Below are positions 17,627 to 27,533 of a stretch of DNA of 64,000 nucleotides, piece by piece (position 1 is the stretch's first letter; each line of letters opens with the position of its first letter). The stretch is from Citrobacter youngae. GTDB lineage: Bacteria > Pseudomonadota > Gammaproteobacteria > Enterobacterales > Enterobacteriaceae. The position numbers were made by a program, and so were the translations under genes. The notes beneath the pieces were generated by a model, which was not told where the DNA came from, made no database searches, and saw only the letters and a list, made by a program, of their open reading frames with translations. Location of the stretch: positions 62,001-126,000 of the forward strand of contig NZ_RPOI01000004.1 in assembly GCF_003818115.1 (NCBI RefSeq), given 5' to 3'.

Positions 17627-19174
17627 ATGGCAAGAAAACCTAAAGAAATCAAAACAGATCCGTTAGAGGTCATCCTGTGGAAAGCGGCAGACAAACTGCG
17701 TAAAAACATTGATGCAGCCGAGTACAAGCATGTCGTGCTGGGCCTCATTTTCCTTAAGTATATTTCTGATTCTTTTGAATCTCATTATGAGTTGCTGAAG
17801 GCTGGTGAAGGCGAGTTCGCAGGCGCTGACCCGGAAGATAAAGACGAGTACACCGCTTACAACATTTTCTTTGTCCCTGAGCTTGCACGCTGGAACTATC
17901 TAATATCTAAGGCCAAGCTACCCGAAATCGGTAAGCTGGTTGATGATGCGATGGAGCTTATCGAAGCGGGTAACCCACAGCTAAAAGGTGTGCTGCCGAA
18001 AGTCTACGCCCGCCAGAACCTCGACGCCACTGTGCTGGGTGAACTGATAGATCTGATTGGCAACATTGCACTGGGAGATGCCAAAGCGCGTTCTGCTGAT
18101 GTATTAGGCCACGTATTCGAATACTTCCTTGGTGAATTTGCACTGGCAGAAGGTAAACAAGGTGGTCAGTTCTATACACCAAAATCCATTGTAAGCCTGC
18201 TTGTTAACATGCTTGAACCTTATAAAGGCCGTGTCTTTGACCCTTGCTGCGGTTCCGGTGGTATGTTCGTTCAGTCAGAAAAATTTGTTGAAGCGCATCA
18301 GGGAAATATTGACGATATTTCGATTTACGGTCAGGAATCCAACCAGACCACTTGGCGTCTGGCAAAAATGAACCTAGCTATCCGGGGTATCAATTCAGAA
18401 CACGTCCGCTGGAACAGTGAAGGCTCATTCCTTAACGATGCCCACAAAGATCTAAAATCTGATTTTATCATTGCCAATCCACCGTTTAACGTGTCTGACT
18501 GGTCCGGTGAGCAGCTTCGTGGCGATGCCCGTTGGCAATATGGTATCCCACCTACCGGGAATGCTAACTTTGCCTGGATGCAGCATTTTCTGTATCACCT
18601 GTCGCCAAAAGGTCAGGCTGGCGTTGTGCTGGCAAAAGGGGCTTTAACCTCTAAAAGTTCGGGTGAAGGTGATATTCGTGCTGCACTGGTGAAAGACGCT
18701 AATGTAATTGACTGTATCGTTAACTTACCTGCAAAACTGTTTCTGAACACCCAGATTCCTGCCGCATTATGGTTTATGCGCCGTGACAGGGAAAACAGCA
18801 GTCAGTATCGAGATCGCAGTAAAGAAATTCTGTTTATTGATGCCCGTAACTTAGGCCATTTAATTAATCGTCGTAGCAAAGTGCTTTCTGACGAAGATAT
18901 CAAAACTATTTCAGATACCTACCATAACTGGCGTAACAAAGGTGGTGACTACGAAGATGTGGCGGGTTTCTGTGCATCTGTCGATATCAATGAAGTCGCT
19001 AAACTTGATTATGTGCTGACTCCTGGCCGTTATGTTGGCCTTGCTGATGAAGAAGACGATTTCGACTTTAAAGAACGGTTTACAGCTCTTAAAGCTGAGT
19101 TTGAGGCACAACTCGAAGAAGAAGCGCGTCTGAATAAGGCTATCGCTGATAATCTGGCGAAGGTAGTGTTATGA
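17627..19174 (+). CDS. hsdM: HsdM, type I restriction-modification methyltransferase
   Basis: The 515-aa N6-adenine methylase subunit. It has an N-terminal helical HsdM_N domain (residues 1-150), SAM-binding motif I in [13 protein letters not shown] and catalytic motif [14 protein letters not shown]. With HsdS it methylates the recognition site; with HsdR added it restricts. The ATG lacks a strong Shine-Dalgarno sequence but fits the family N-terminus. The stop codon overlaps the hsdS start (ATGA). It is part of the island, and its base composition is closer to the chromosome than that of its neighbours. Confidence 0.95.
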   Translation: MARKPKEIKTDPLEVILWKAADKLRKNIDAAEYKHVVLGLIFLKYISDSFESHYELLKAGEGEFAGADPEDKDEYTAYNIFFVPELARWNYLISKAKLPEIGKLVDDAMELIEAGNPQLKGVLPKVYARQNLDATVLGELIDLIGNIALGDAKARSADVLGHVFEYFLGEFALAEGKQGGQFYTPKSIVSLLVNMLEPYKGRVFDPCCGSGGMFVQSEKFVEAHQGNIDDISIYGQESNQTTWRLAKMNLAIRGINSEHVRWNSEGSFLNDAHKDLKSDFIIANPPFNVSDWSGEQLRGDARWQYGIPPTGNANFAWMQHFLYHLSPKGQAGVVLAKGALTSKSSGEGDIRAALVKDANVIDCIVNLPAKLFLNTQIPAALWFMRRDRENSSQYRDRSKEILFIDARNLGHLINRRSKVLSDEDIKTISDTYHNWRNKGGDYEDVAGFCASVDINEVAKLDYVLTPGRYVGLADEEDDFDFKERFTALKAEFEAQLEEEARLNKAIADNLAKVVL

Positions 19175-20310
19175 GTGAGTGGAAGAAAGTTTTATTAACG
19201 GACGTGTCAGTTAAAATTGGTGATGGTTTACATGGAACACCAATTTACGATGAAAGTGGAGATTATTACTTTATAAATGGTAATAATTTACTCCACGGTA
19301 GGGTTTTTATTAAACCTGAAACAAAAAAGATCACTAAGGCTGAGTTTGATAAAATAAAAAAAGATTTAAACAGTTCAACCTTATTAATATCGATTAATGG
19401 CACTATTGGTAACGTGTCAAAATATGCATACGAAAAATGTGCTCTCGGTAAAAGTGTTTGCTATATAAACTTGGATGAAAATATCATCCTTAGAGACTAC
19501 TTTTACTATGAATGCTTATCAGATAACTTTAAATCCTATCTGGATAATATAGCTACTGGAACAACTATACCTAACGTTCCTTTGAAAGGGTTACGTTCTT
19601 ATGAGTTTAGGATCCCACCGATTACAGAGCAAAAAGCCATCGCCTCTGTACTGTCCTCTCTTGATGACAAAATAGATCTGCTTCAACGCCAGAATAAAAC
19701 GCTGGAATCTATGGCTGAAACGCTGTTTAGGCAGTGGTTTATTGAGGAAGATGCGGACGATTGGGAAGTAATACCATTAGGCAAGGTTGTCAATATTGCA
19801 TATGGCAAGAACTTACCGACTTCGAAACTTACAGAATCCGGTTATCCTGTATTTGGTGGAAACGGGCAGATAGGCTTTTACCATAAGTATTTATATGAAA
19901 AACCACAGGTTTTAGTTTCATGTCGAGGAGAGGCTTCTGGCAAGGTAAATATAAGTTTACCGAATTCATTTATCACTAACAACTCCTTAATCCTCGAACT
20001 TATAGATAATGGAATTACTTTTGAATACTTGAAGTATTACAGCCTTAATTATGATTTCAAATTGCATGTTTCCGGTTCTGCCCAACCACAAATTACCATT
20101 AATGGCTTGTTTAATGCAGATTTTAAATTCCCGCCATTAAATAAAATATTATTTTTTTCTTCCATAGTTAAAAGCTCAGAGTTAAAGATATTCCAAAACT
20201 CTGTCCAAATCAATAAAATTGAAAACCTTCGAGACACGCTTCTTCCAAAACTAATGAGTGGTGAAGTACGAGTTCAGTATGCAGAAGAAGTAATCTCGGC
20301 AGTAGTATAA
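19171..20310 (+). CDS. hsdS: HsdS, type I specificity subunit
   Basis: A 379-aa DNA-recognition subunit with two target recognition domains, each followed by a conserved helical spacer. The central repeat is clear in [20 protein letters not shown] and the following helix to LFRQWF; the second is near the C-terminus ([17 protein letters not shown]). The recognition sequence cannot be read from the protein. Codon use in the TRDs is markedly more AT-rich than in hsdM and hsdR, as expected for exchangeable specificity domains. Confidence 0.93.
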   Translation: MSEWKKVLLTDVSVKIGDGLHGTPIYDESGDYYFINGNNLLHGRVFIKPETKKITKAEFDKIKKDLNSSTLLISINGTIGNVSKYAYEKCALGKSVCYINLDENIILRDYFYYECLSDNFKSYLDNIATGTTIPNVPLKGLRSYEFRIPPITEQKAIASVLSSLDDKIDLLQRQNKTLESMAETLFRQWFIEEDADDWEVIPLGKVVNIAYGKNLPTSKLTESGYPVFGGNGQIGFYHKYLYEKPQVLVSCRGEASGKVNISLPNSFITNNSLILELIDNGITFEYLKYYSLNYDFKLHVSGSAQPQITINGLFNADFKFPPLNKILFFSSIVKSSELKIFQNSVQINKIENLRDTLLPKLMSGEVRVQYAEEVISAVV

Positions 20311-20368
20311 AATAATTAAGCGGGTGTGCAGCCCGCCCTCTGGTTAAACAGCAATAAGGACAGTACGC

Positions 20369-23300
20369 ATGGCAAAGATGACCGAATCCGATATCGAAGT
20401 AATGGCGATTGAGTACCTGCAAGGGATGGGCTATGAATATGTTTACGGCCCGGACATTGAACCCAGTGGAATCAATCCGTTACGTAGCTATCAGCAGGTT
20501 GTCCTTGAAGATAAGGTGCGTACTGCCTTGCAACGACTAAATCCACACCTCAGTGAGCAGAAATGCGAGGAAACTCTAAAACAGATGATGCAGATCAGCA
20601 CACCTGATCTGATGGCAAACAATCTGGCCTTTCATCGCCTGTTGACCGAAGGAATCAATATCGAAGTCAGCAAGGATGGTAATGCACAAGGAGAGCTTGC
20701 CTGCCTGATCGACTTTAACGATCCCACTAATAATGAATTCCTGGTCATTAATCAGCTCACCATCAAAGAAGGCAACCATACCCGCCGACCGGACCTTATT
20801 TTATTTATCAACGGTCTGCCATTAGTTGTTATTGAACTAAAAAATGCTACTGACGAAAATGCTACGGTATTAGGTGCTTATAACCAGATTAAAACCTATC
20901 AGAACCAAATATACAGCCTGTTTACCTACAATGCGTTTAATGTGATATCTGACGGATTGGAAGCCAAAGCGGGAACAGTTTCTGCTGATTTCAGTCGTTA
21001 TATGACGTGGAAAACCGCTAATGGTAAAACTCCAGCTACCAGTACCCAACCGCAGCTTGAGGTTTTATTACAGGGGTTGCTTAATCCTATAACGCTCTTG
21101 GATGTGATCCGCCACTTTATCGTGTTTGAAGCCAGTAAACATGAAGACAGCAAAGGCATTATCAGTATCCGCACTGTTAAAAAAATGGCTGCTTATCACC
21201 AGTACTACGCTGTCAATGCAGCAGTACTTTCCACTATTCGTGCCTCGGCTGTAAATGCAGATTCCCCCTCTGCCGAAGTGGCACTGCGCCAGCAGGGACG
21301 TAACAGTAAAGATCTCGTTAATGCACAAAAGACCGGAGATCGCAAAGCGGGCGTAGTCTGGCATACCCAAGGTTCCGGTAAATCGCTTTCGATGGTGTTT
21401 TATACTGGGAAGATTGTACTGGCGCTGAATAATCCAACAGTGGTAGTGATCACTGACCGTAACGATTTAGATGATCAGCTATTTGGTACGTTTTCTTCTG
21501 CCACTCAGCTACTTCGTCAGACACCAAAACAGGCCAACAACCGGGAAGAACTCAAAGAAAATTTGCGTGTCGCCTCTGGTGGAGTGGTGTTTACCACTAT
21601 TCAAAAATTCCAGCCTGATGAAGGCGGCAATATCTATGAGCTACTATCAGATAGAACCAATATTGTCGTTATCGCTGATGAAGCACACCGTTCTCAGTAC
21701 GGTTTCAGTGCCAAAGAAGTTGACGTAAAAGACAGTGAAGGCAACGTAACAGGTAAACGCACTGTTTACGGCTTTGCCAAATATATGCGTGATGCCTTGC
21801 CCAATGCGACCTATCTTGGCTTTACCGGAACCCCCATAGAAAAAACGGACGTAAACACACCTGCTGTTTTTGGTAACTACGTTGATATCTACGATATCTC
21901 ACAGGCAGTAGAAGACGGTGCGACCGTGCGTATCTTCTATGAAAGCCGTCTTGCCAAAATTGCCATCAGTGACGAAGGTCGCCAGCTAATTGAAGACTTC
22001 GACGATGAGTTTAACGAAGACGAACTGACGCTTACCCAGAAAGAACGGTCTAAATGGGCCAGAATCGAAGGTTTGATTGGCAGTTCAAAACGTATTAAAG
22101 CCATTGCGGTGGATATGGTTCAGCACTTTGAACAGCGCTTAAAATCTAATGCCGATCATGGCAAGGGCATGATTGTCACCATGTCCCGTCGTATTGCTGC
22201 TGAACTTTATAAAGAAATCATACAGTTAAAACCTGAATGGCACAGCGATGATCTAAATGATGGCGTGATTAAGGTCGTCATGACCTCTTCTGCTGCTGAC
22301 GGACCAGAAATCGCTAAACACCACACCACAAAAAAAGAACGTCAGGTTTTGGCTAACCGTATGAAGGATGACGACGACAAGCTGAAACTGGTGATAGTGC
22401 GTGATATGTGGTTGACCGGCTTCGACGCTCCCAGCATGCATACGCTGTATATCGACAAACCAATGAAAGGCCACAACCTCATGCAGGCGATTGCCCGTGT
22501 GAACCGTGTGTATAAAGATAAGATAGGCGGTCTGGTTGTTGACTATCTGGGCATTGCCTCTGATTTAAAAGAAGCCCTCTCCTTTTACTCTGATGCAGGT
22601 GGACGTGGTGATCCTGCTGAGGTTCAGGAAGAAGCCGTAACGCTCATGCAGGAAAAGCTGGAAATCTTGGAAGGCATGATGCATGGCTACGATTACAAAG
22701 CTTACTTTGCCGCAACGACCTCACAACGCCTGACAATTATTCTTGAATCAGAAAACCATATTTTAGGGCTGGATAACGGTAAAGGTAAAATGCGTTTCCT
22801 GGCTGCGGTTGCAGCCTTGTCGCAGGCATTTGCATTGGCGACACCGCACGATAAAGCAATGGAAGCGGCACCCGAAGTAGCATTCTTCCAGGCCGTAAAA
22901 GCCAGACTGAATAAATTTACTGAAAACTCAGACGGATCAGAAGAAGAACACAATGACAGTCTGGAAGTTCGGGTAAAACAGACTATCGATCAGGCTCTGG
23001 TTACCGATAAAGTTGTTGATATTTTTGACGCTGCTGGGATACAAAAGCCAGATATTTCCGTTCTTTCTGAAGAATTCCTTCAGGAAATGAAGGATTACCA
23101 ACACAGAAATATTGCTTTGGAAACGCTTAAAAAACTGCTTTCTGACGAGATTAAGGTTCGCTCGAATCAAAGTATCACCCAAGGCAAAAAACTGATTGAT
23201 ATGCTGACCTCTGCAATCAATGGCTACCAGAACAAGGTACTGACCGCAGCGGAGGTAATTGATGAGCTAATCAAGCTTGCCAAGACTATCCAAGAATCTG

Positions 23301-23617
23301 ACAGCCTTGCCAGCCAGTTAAACCTCAGCGCTTATGAATATGCCTTCTATTCTGCTGTTGCAGATAACGACAGTGCTCGCGAGTTAATGGAAAAGGAAAA
23401 ACTACGAGAACTGGCAGTCGTACTTACAGAGGCTATCCGCAACAATGTCAGTCTTGACTGGACAGTGAAAGAAGCAGCAAGAGCAAAAATTCGCGTGGTG
23501 GTAAAACGTCTGCTCAAAAAATATGGTTATCCACCCGATATGTCCTTGCTCGCCACAGAGACCATTTTGAAGCAGGCTGAACTTTTAGCTGGAGAATTAG
23601 GAAAATTATTCCCCTAA
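20369..23617 (+). CDS. hsdR: HsdR, type I restriction endonuclease/translocase
   Basis: The 1082-aa motor and nuclease subunit. A PD-(D/E)XK nuclease region lies near residues 135-165 (RPDLILFINGLPLVVIELKN). SF2 translocase motifs follow: Walker A in TQGSGKSLSM, DEAH box in IADEAHRSQYG, motif III in LGFTGTPI and motif VI in QAIARVNRVYKDK. AAGGA precedes the ATG by 8 bases. It lies 58 bases after hsdS in the same direction. The chain is full length, so the system looks functional. Confidence 0.95.
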   Translation: MAKMTESDIEVMAIEYLQGMGYEYVYGPDIEPSGINPLRSYQQVVLEDKVRTALQRLNPHLSEQKCEETLKQMMQISTPDLMANNLAFHRLLTEGINIEVSKDGNAQGELACLIDFNDPTNNEFLVINQLTIKEGNHTRRPDLILFINGLPLVVIELKNATDENATVLGAYNQIKTYQNQIYSLFTYNAFNVISDGLEAKAGTVSADFSRYMTWKTANGKTPATSTQPQLEVLLQGLLNPITLLDVIRHFIVFEASKHEDSKGIISIRTVKKMAAYHQYYAVNAAVLSTIRASAVNADSPSAEVALRQQGRNSKDLVNAQKTGDRKAGVVWHTQGSGKSLSMVFYTGKIVLALNNPTVVVITDRNDLDDQLFGTFSSATQLLRQTPKQANNREELKENLRVASGGVVFTTIQKFQPDEGGNIYELLSDRTNIVVIADEAHRSQYGFSAKEVDVKDSEGNVTGKRTVYGFAKYMRDALPNATYLGFTGTPIEKTDVNTPAVFGNYVDIYDISQAVEDGATVRIFYESRLAKIAISDEGRQLIEDFDDEFNEDELTLTQKERSKWARIEGLIGSSKRIKAIAVDMVQHFEQRLKSNADHGKGMIVTMSRRIAAELYKEIIQLKPEWHSDDLNDGVIKVVMTSSAADGPEIAKHHTTKKERQVLANRMKDDDDKLKLVIVRDMWLTGFDAPSMHTLYIDKPMKGHNLMQAIARVNRVYKDKIGGLVVDYLGIASDLKEALSFYSDAGGRGDPAEVQEEAVTLMQEKLEILEGMMHGYDYKAYFAATTSQRLTIILESENHILGLDNGKGKMRFLAAVAALSQAFALATPHDKAMEAAPEVAFFQAVKARLNKFTENSDGSEEEHNDSLEVRVKQTIDQALVTDKVVDIFDAAGIQKPDISVLSEEFLQEMKDYQHRNIALETLKKLLSDEIKVRSNQSITQGKKLIDMLTSAINGYQNKVLTAAEVIDELIKLAKTIQESDSLASQLNLSAYEYAFYSAVADNDSARELMEKEKLRELAVVLTEAIRNNVSLDWTVKEAARAKIRVVVKRLLKKYGYPPDMSLLATETILKQAELLAGELGKLFP

Positions 23618-23660
23618 ATTTTTAACATACAAACTATTTTAAGTTATACAGGAGAAGCTA

Positions 23661-24254
23661 ATGGATAGCAGGCCATATCTTAAAACAGTACTATATATAC
23701 TATCACTATGGCTTCTATTTTTATCATTATTAATTATGTCCTACGATAAGGTTTTGATAAAAAATGTGTGGGACTATATTTTTACTGAAAACTTTACTTT
23801 CTCAATCTCGTCATTGAAAGTGAGAAATATCGTTTTCATAGTTAGTTTGATTTTCATTTTTATTGGTGCAATTATTTTAATAGTCCTTGCAAATAGCTTT
23901 GGTTCGGGTTGGTCTGTTGCATGCACTGTCTCGGATATTAGCAATGAAAACCATGAACATTTAGAGTTTTTAACCACTTATATAATGCCCTTAGTTTTCA
24001 CTGATGTCGATAGTAAGAGAACTGTATTAAATTTAGGGTTGATGATATTTGTAATCGGCGCAATATACGTAAAGACAAACCGGTTTTATTCTAACCCATC
24101 ACTTGCAATACTCGGATTCAGAATATACAAAGCTAATGTTCATGACCGTGGAGTGAAAAAATGCACAATAATCTGCCGCAGTGTTCTAAAGAGTACAGAT
24201 AATATAAAGTATATAAAAATCGACGATGAAACTTATTTGGCTAAAATAGTGTAG
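23661..24254 (+). CDS. kwaA: KwaA, Kiwa anti-phage system membrane protein
   Basis: A 197-aa protein with four clear hydrophobic segments (about residues 10-27, 55-78, 100-115 and 125-138) and a short basic cytoplasmic tail. Size, topology and the following DUF4868-like gene fit KwaA, the membrane sensor of the Kiwa defence system, which is thought to detect phage at the cell envelope and to work with KwaB. AGGAG precedes the start by 6 bases. The gene begins 44 bases after hsdR, so the two defence systems may share a transcript. The call rests on architecture and neighbourhood, not on alignment. Confidence 0.82.
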   Translation: MDSRPYLKTVLYILSLWLLFLSLLIMSYDKVLIKNVWDYIFTENFTFSISSLKVRNIVFIVSLIFIFIGAIILIVLANSFGSGWSVACTVSDISNENHEHLEFLTTYIMPLVFTDVDSKRTVLNLGLMIFVIGAIYVKTNRFYSNPSLAILGFRIYKANVHDRGVKKCTIICRSVLKSTDNIKYIKIDDETYLAKIV

Positions 24255-24264
24255 AGGTCATGAC

Positions 24265-25236
24265 ATGTTCACTAACATTGAAAATATTTTAAAATCGAAA
24301 CGCATCTCTGGTGAAGCTTTTTTTGTTGCTGATGTTCAAGGTACGATAGATATATTTAAGGTTAACCTTGAACCTGATGCTGAAAAAGATCTGACCACTT
24401 CATTTTCTAAAAGCTTAATCAATAATATTATTGAACCTAACAGAGGTAAAGTGGCCGTTCCACTTGTATCCACTTTATTAGAAAGAGATAAGCAAGTTTT
24501 CGAATATGATCACTTAACAATTAATCACCTCCCAATTGAATTTACTAAAATGAACAACGTGCTAAATTTCGGTGTCAATGGGAATGCAACACAGTTTGAT
24601 TTTGCAACACAAAGCCTCACATCGGTAAAAGCCGTAATTTACCACCTTTGTGATGGTAATGGAAACAGCGTAGTCATTTACCAACATAAATATCCTGTTT
24701 CTCTACATAAGAAAACAAAAAAATCTTTCTTGAGTCTAAATGGCAGAACCTTAGATAAGATCACTCATGACAGTATTGATATAAATGACACTATTGACTT
24801 CTTCTTTTTTCAGAATAAGTACTATGCGCTAAACATTAAGCTTCTTGAAAGAATGTATGGATTAGAAAGTGTAATAGATAATCTTGCAAATAACTCAACG
24901 CCATTAATAATAAACCTTGGAATTGTTAATACACAAGGTATGCCAGTGCCACTAGATATTTTCAAGGATATGTATAAAGACAGAGCATTTATGCGTAGAC
25001 TTGCTATGGTTTCAAAAGGGAACTTAGTAAAAACGGGAGTTTCAGTCCCTCAAATACAACAAGTCATGCAAAAATTCCCTGTATTTCAACGGAATATTGA
25101 TCTAACAGGAGGATTAATAAACCTTAATACTAAAGATCAAAAGAGATATTTTATCCGACTTCTAAATAATGAAGCATCTTTTGCAGCACTTGATAACTCG
25201 CCCTTCCTGGCTGTTGAAAAAGACTCCGCTGCATAA
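24265..25236 (+). CDS. kwaB: KwaB, Kiwa anti-phage effector (DUF4868)
   Basis: A 323-aa soluble protein of the length expected for KwaB (about 315 aa), which carries DUF4868. The family is described as DNA-binding and acts with KwaA to stop phage DNA replication and late transcription. GAGG precedes the start and the gene begins 10 bases after kwaA. A terminator follows at 25246. There are no membrane segments. The identification relies on the pair with kwaA and the general sequence look. Confidence 0.82.
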   Translation: MFTNIENILKSKRISGEAFFVADVQGTIDIFKVNLEPDAEKDLTTSFSKSLINNIIEPNRGKVAVPLVSTLLERDKQVFEYDHLTINHLPIEFTKMNNVLNFGVNGNATQFDFATQSLTSVKAVIYHLCDGNGNSVVIYQHKYPVSLHKKTKKSFLSLNGRTLDKITHDSIDINDTIDFFFFQNKYYALNIKLLERMYGLESVIDNLANNSTPLIINLGIVNTQGMPVPLDIFKDMYKDRAFMRRLAMVSKGNLVKTGVSVPQIQQVMQKFPVFQRNIDLTGGLINLNTKDQKRYFIRLLNNEASFAALDNSPFLAVEKDSAA

Positions 25237-25245
25237 ATTTTAAAT

Positions 25246-25290
25246 GAGCATCCTCAAGCCGAATAACTTAAAGGATGCTCTTCCAATTTT
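25246..25290 (+). terminator. Intrinsic terminator after kwaB
   Basis: Nine-base arms gagcatcct and aggatgctc, then ttccaatttt. It closes the hsdMSR-kwaAB defence block. Confidence 0.7.
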
Positions 25291-25734
25291 AATAAGCATT
25301 ATCAACAGCAAAAAACCTCATAAAAAACACTACTCATTTAATTTCCAATATCAATAAGAACACGAATAATCACCATTATATTACTTGATCTTTTATATAT
25401 CCTATAGCATAACTTTCCAAAGTATTAATATCTTAGCCTCTAATTATGTTCTTTATGCAGGGCAGCTCCCATCTGCAATATTCTTCCATACATTTAAAAT
25501 ATCTTTTTACTTACTTAAACAATCCAAACACAAACCAAAACATAGATAAATAATCTTATGAAAATAATTAATCCACATCACATAGGATAACCTTATCGGC
25601 CCATGTTCCATTAAGCTAAGAATAACCTCAAACAAACCAAATTAGATACATCCTTAATAAAACAAAAATAAATTTGAATACCGTAAAATCTGGTGTTATT
25701 AATATCTTGAAAACAACAGAAAGGAGATAAAAAA
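25291..25734. other. AT-rich intergenic region before the first ankyrin gene
   Basis: About 440 bases of very AT-rich DNA with no supported ORF. It should hold the promoter of the ankyrin gene at 25735; candidate -10 sequences are too many to choose from. I see no other structure. Confidence 0.4.
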
Positions 25735-26721
25735 ATGAAACCAAACGAAAGTAATAAAAATAACCTCTTCCGTGTAAAGTCAAAAAATGGTGTCCTTCGT
25801 TGCCTTAAGGCTGGCGTGGATATAAATATCTGTAATGATAAAGGTCAAACTGCTCTTTTTACCTGTAATGTACCCGAAGCTATACAGGCAATGATTGACG
25901 CTGACATTGACATTCACCACTTAGACAATGACGGAAACAATGCATTGTTTTATGCTCAAAATATAGAGACGGTGGAACTTCTTGTCAGCAATGGAATTAA
26001 TGTAAACCACAGAAACAAGTCAGGCACCCTTGCCATACAGCATATTAATGTTTCACCTGGGTTAATAAAATATCTTATCAAAGCAGGACTAGATATCCAT
26101 GCCAAAGATAGCTATGGCAATTCCTTTCTTTTCATTCCATTTGAAGGATATGTGTACGATGCACTAATTGAGGCTGGTTGCGACATTAATCATAAAAATA
26201 TAAGTGGACAGACAGCATTCGATCACTGGCAGTCAGAAAATAATAGCATAGTTGGTAAATATACGCACTGGGAATCTAAAAATGATAACTACATGCGCTT
26301 CCTTATCCGTAATATTCACCTTACAAACAGTTCAAAAATTGTATTCAAGAACATTACATTTAAATCAATTGAGCTGTTGTCATTGCTTATAAAACAAAAA
26401 AATGAATTTGAGATAAGTGATAAATGTATCATAACACCAACAAATGCCGACGCTAAAAAATTAATTTTACAACTAAAGAAGCTGACAGACATTAGTCATG
26501 TTTGGTTTTACATAAGCAGTACATATCTACTGACGCACTATGCAGGAAGACTGCTAATTAAATGGTTAATACGTAATGATATAAAAGTTGATATAGAATC
26601 GCTAAAAGAACGCTACTTCTATGAAGAAATCCTCCAGGAAAAATCACAGAGAGAGCAAAAGGTTTTACGAACAACGCTTCAACCAGTTACCTGTAAAGCA
26701 ATTGCAAAAAAAAGATTATGA
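25735..26721 (+). CDS. Ankyrin-repeat protein with conserved C-terminal domain (copy A)
   Basis: A 328-aa cytoplasmic protein without signal or membrane segments. Residues 10-165 hold about five ankyrin repeats of the pattern I-x-AG-x-DIN-x-x-D-x-x-G-x-x-ALF. A 140-residue C-terminal domain follows, shared with the protein at 27534 (matching LIR-x-I, SS-x-x-x-F, ISD-x-C, LKK-x-TDIS, IKW-x-IRNDIK-x-D). It ends in PVTCKAIAKKRL, the Pro-Val/basic-Arg-Leu tail also seen in other island proteins. AGGAG precedes the start. Ankyrin arrays bind other proteins; the partner is unknown. Possible roles are an anti-defence, toxin-like or translocated cargo protein, but nothing in the sequence decides this. 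Confidence 0.8.
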   Translation: MKPNESNKNNLFRVKSKNGVLRCLKAGVDINICNDKGQTALFTCNVPEAIQAMIDADIDIHHLDNDGNNALFYAQNIETVELLVSNGINVNHRNKSGTLAIQHINVSPGLIKYLIKAGLDIHAKDSYGNSFLFIPFEGYVYDALIEAGCDINHKNISGQTAFDHWQSENNSIVGKYTHWESKNDNYMRFLIRNIHLTNSSKIVFKNITFKSIELLSLLIKQKNEFEISDKCIITPTNADAKKLILQLKKLTDISHVWFYISSTYLLTHYAGRLLIKWLIRNDIKVDIESLKERYFYEEILQEKSQREQKVLRTTLQPVTCKAIAKKRL

Positions 26722-26743
26722 ATTGAATCTGCCTGAACACTCT

Positions 26744-26780
26744 CCCCTTGGCTTTAACCTTTAGTCAGATAGCCAAGGGG
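26744..26780 (+). terminator. Hairpin after ankyrin gene A
   Basis: Ten-base perfect arms ccccttggct and agccaagggg with a 17-base loop. No T-run follows directly, so it may be a terminator or an mRNA-stabilising stem. Confidence 0.5.
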
Positions 26781-27077
26781 CGCTAACATCATTAATTTAA
26801 TACAAAGCCCCACATTGCACCTTAGCACTTTGATAAATTTATTTTTTAAAACACCCTCATCGCCAATTCATACAATATCAATCACTACTCTCAAACCAAA
26901 TCAATCAAATAAAACACAGCACTTTTTGATAAAAACAATATAACAATGAAAAACAACACCTTATATGAAATATAATAAAAATATAACTATTTAATTAAAT
27001 AAATATAAAAATATATTTGCATTTTGTTTATTTAATAATATATATTTCCTTTGTTAATTAAATAAAGGAGAACTAAA
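26781..27077. other. Very AT-rich intergenic region
   Basis: About 300 bases, nearly pure A and T toward the right (26930-27060). No ORF is seen. It is likely promoter DNA for the gene at 27078 and a good H-NS target. Confidence 0.4.
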
Positions 27078-27518
27078 ATGAATAAAACAAACTATCCAAG
27101 CCTGACTAACTATCTCGCCAAAACAAAAAAGAACGCAGATCTTTATAGATTATATAATCCACAATTTTCTTTTTTCTGCAAAAGTGACACTCAGGAGCAA
27201 AGATTTTATTTCGATTATTTCTCAAGACATATGGTCTCGAAGAGAAATATTTTAACCGTATTCTCTATCTATACATTCACCTCTTATAACATGAACAAAA
27301 AAGAGACAATAAAAAATTTCATTCGATTTCTCAAAACGACGAATGAAAGTACATTCCATAATGCTTTTTCATTTCGCGGTGGTAACATTTTGTATGTAAG
27401 CAACAAAAACATGTTGAAAGAGATCTCATGGTTTTCACTCGCTCGAATTTACGAAGACATTAAAAAAATAAAGGAATATAAAACCAACCATGACAACTAT
27501 ATCAGATTAGTCGCTTAA
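27078..27518 (+). CDS. Hypothetical protein between the ankyrin paralogues
   Basis: A 146-aa basic, aromatic-rich protein (MNKTNYPSLTNYLAKTKKN...) that I do not recognise. It has no signal peptide or membrane segment. GGAG precedes the start, and it ends 15 bases before the second ankyrin gene, so the two are very likely co-translated. The pairing suggests a functional partner of ankyrin protein B. Confidence 0.7.
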   Translation: MNKTNYPSLTNYLAKTKKNADLYRLYNPQFSFFCKSDTQEQRFYFDYFSRHMVSKRNILTVFSIYTFTSYNMNKKETIKNFIRFLKTTNESTFHNAFSFRGGNILYVSNKNMLKEISWFSLARIYEDIKKIKEYKTNHDNYIRLVA

Positions 27519-27533
27519 CAGAGGAGAAAAATC

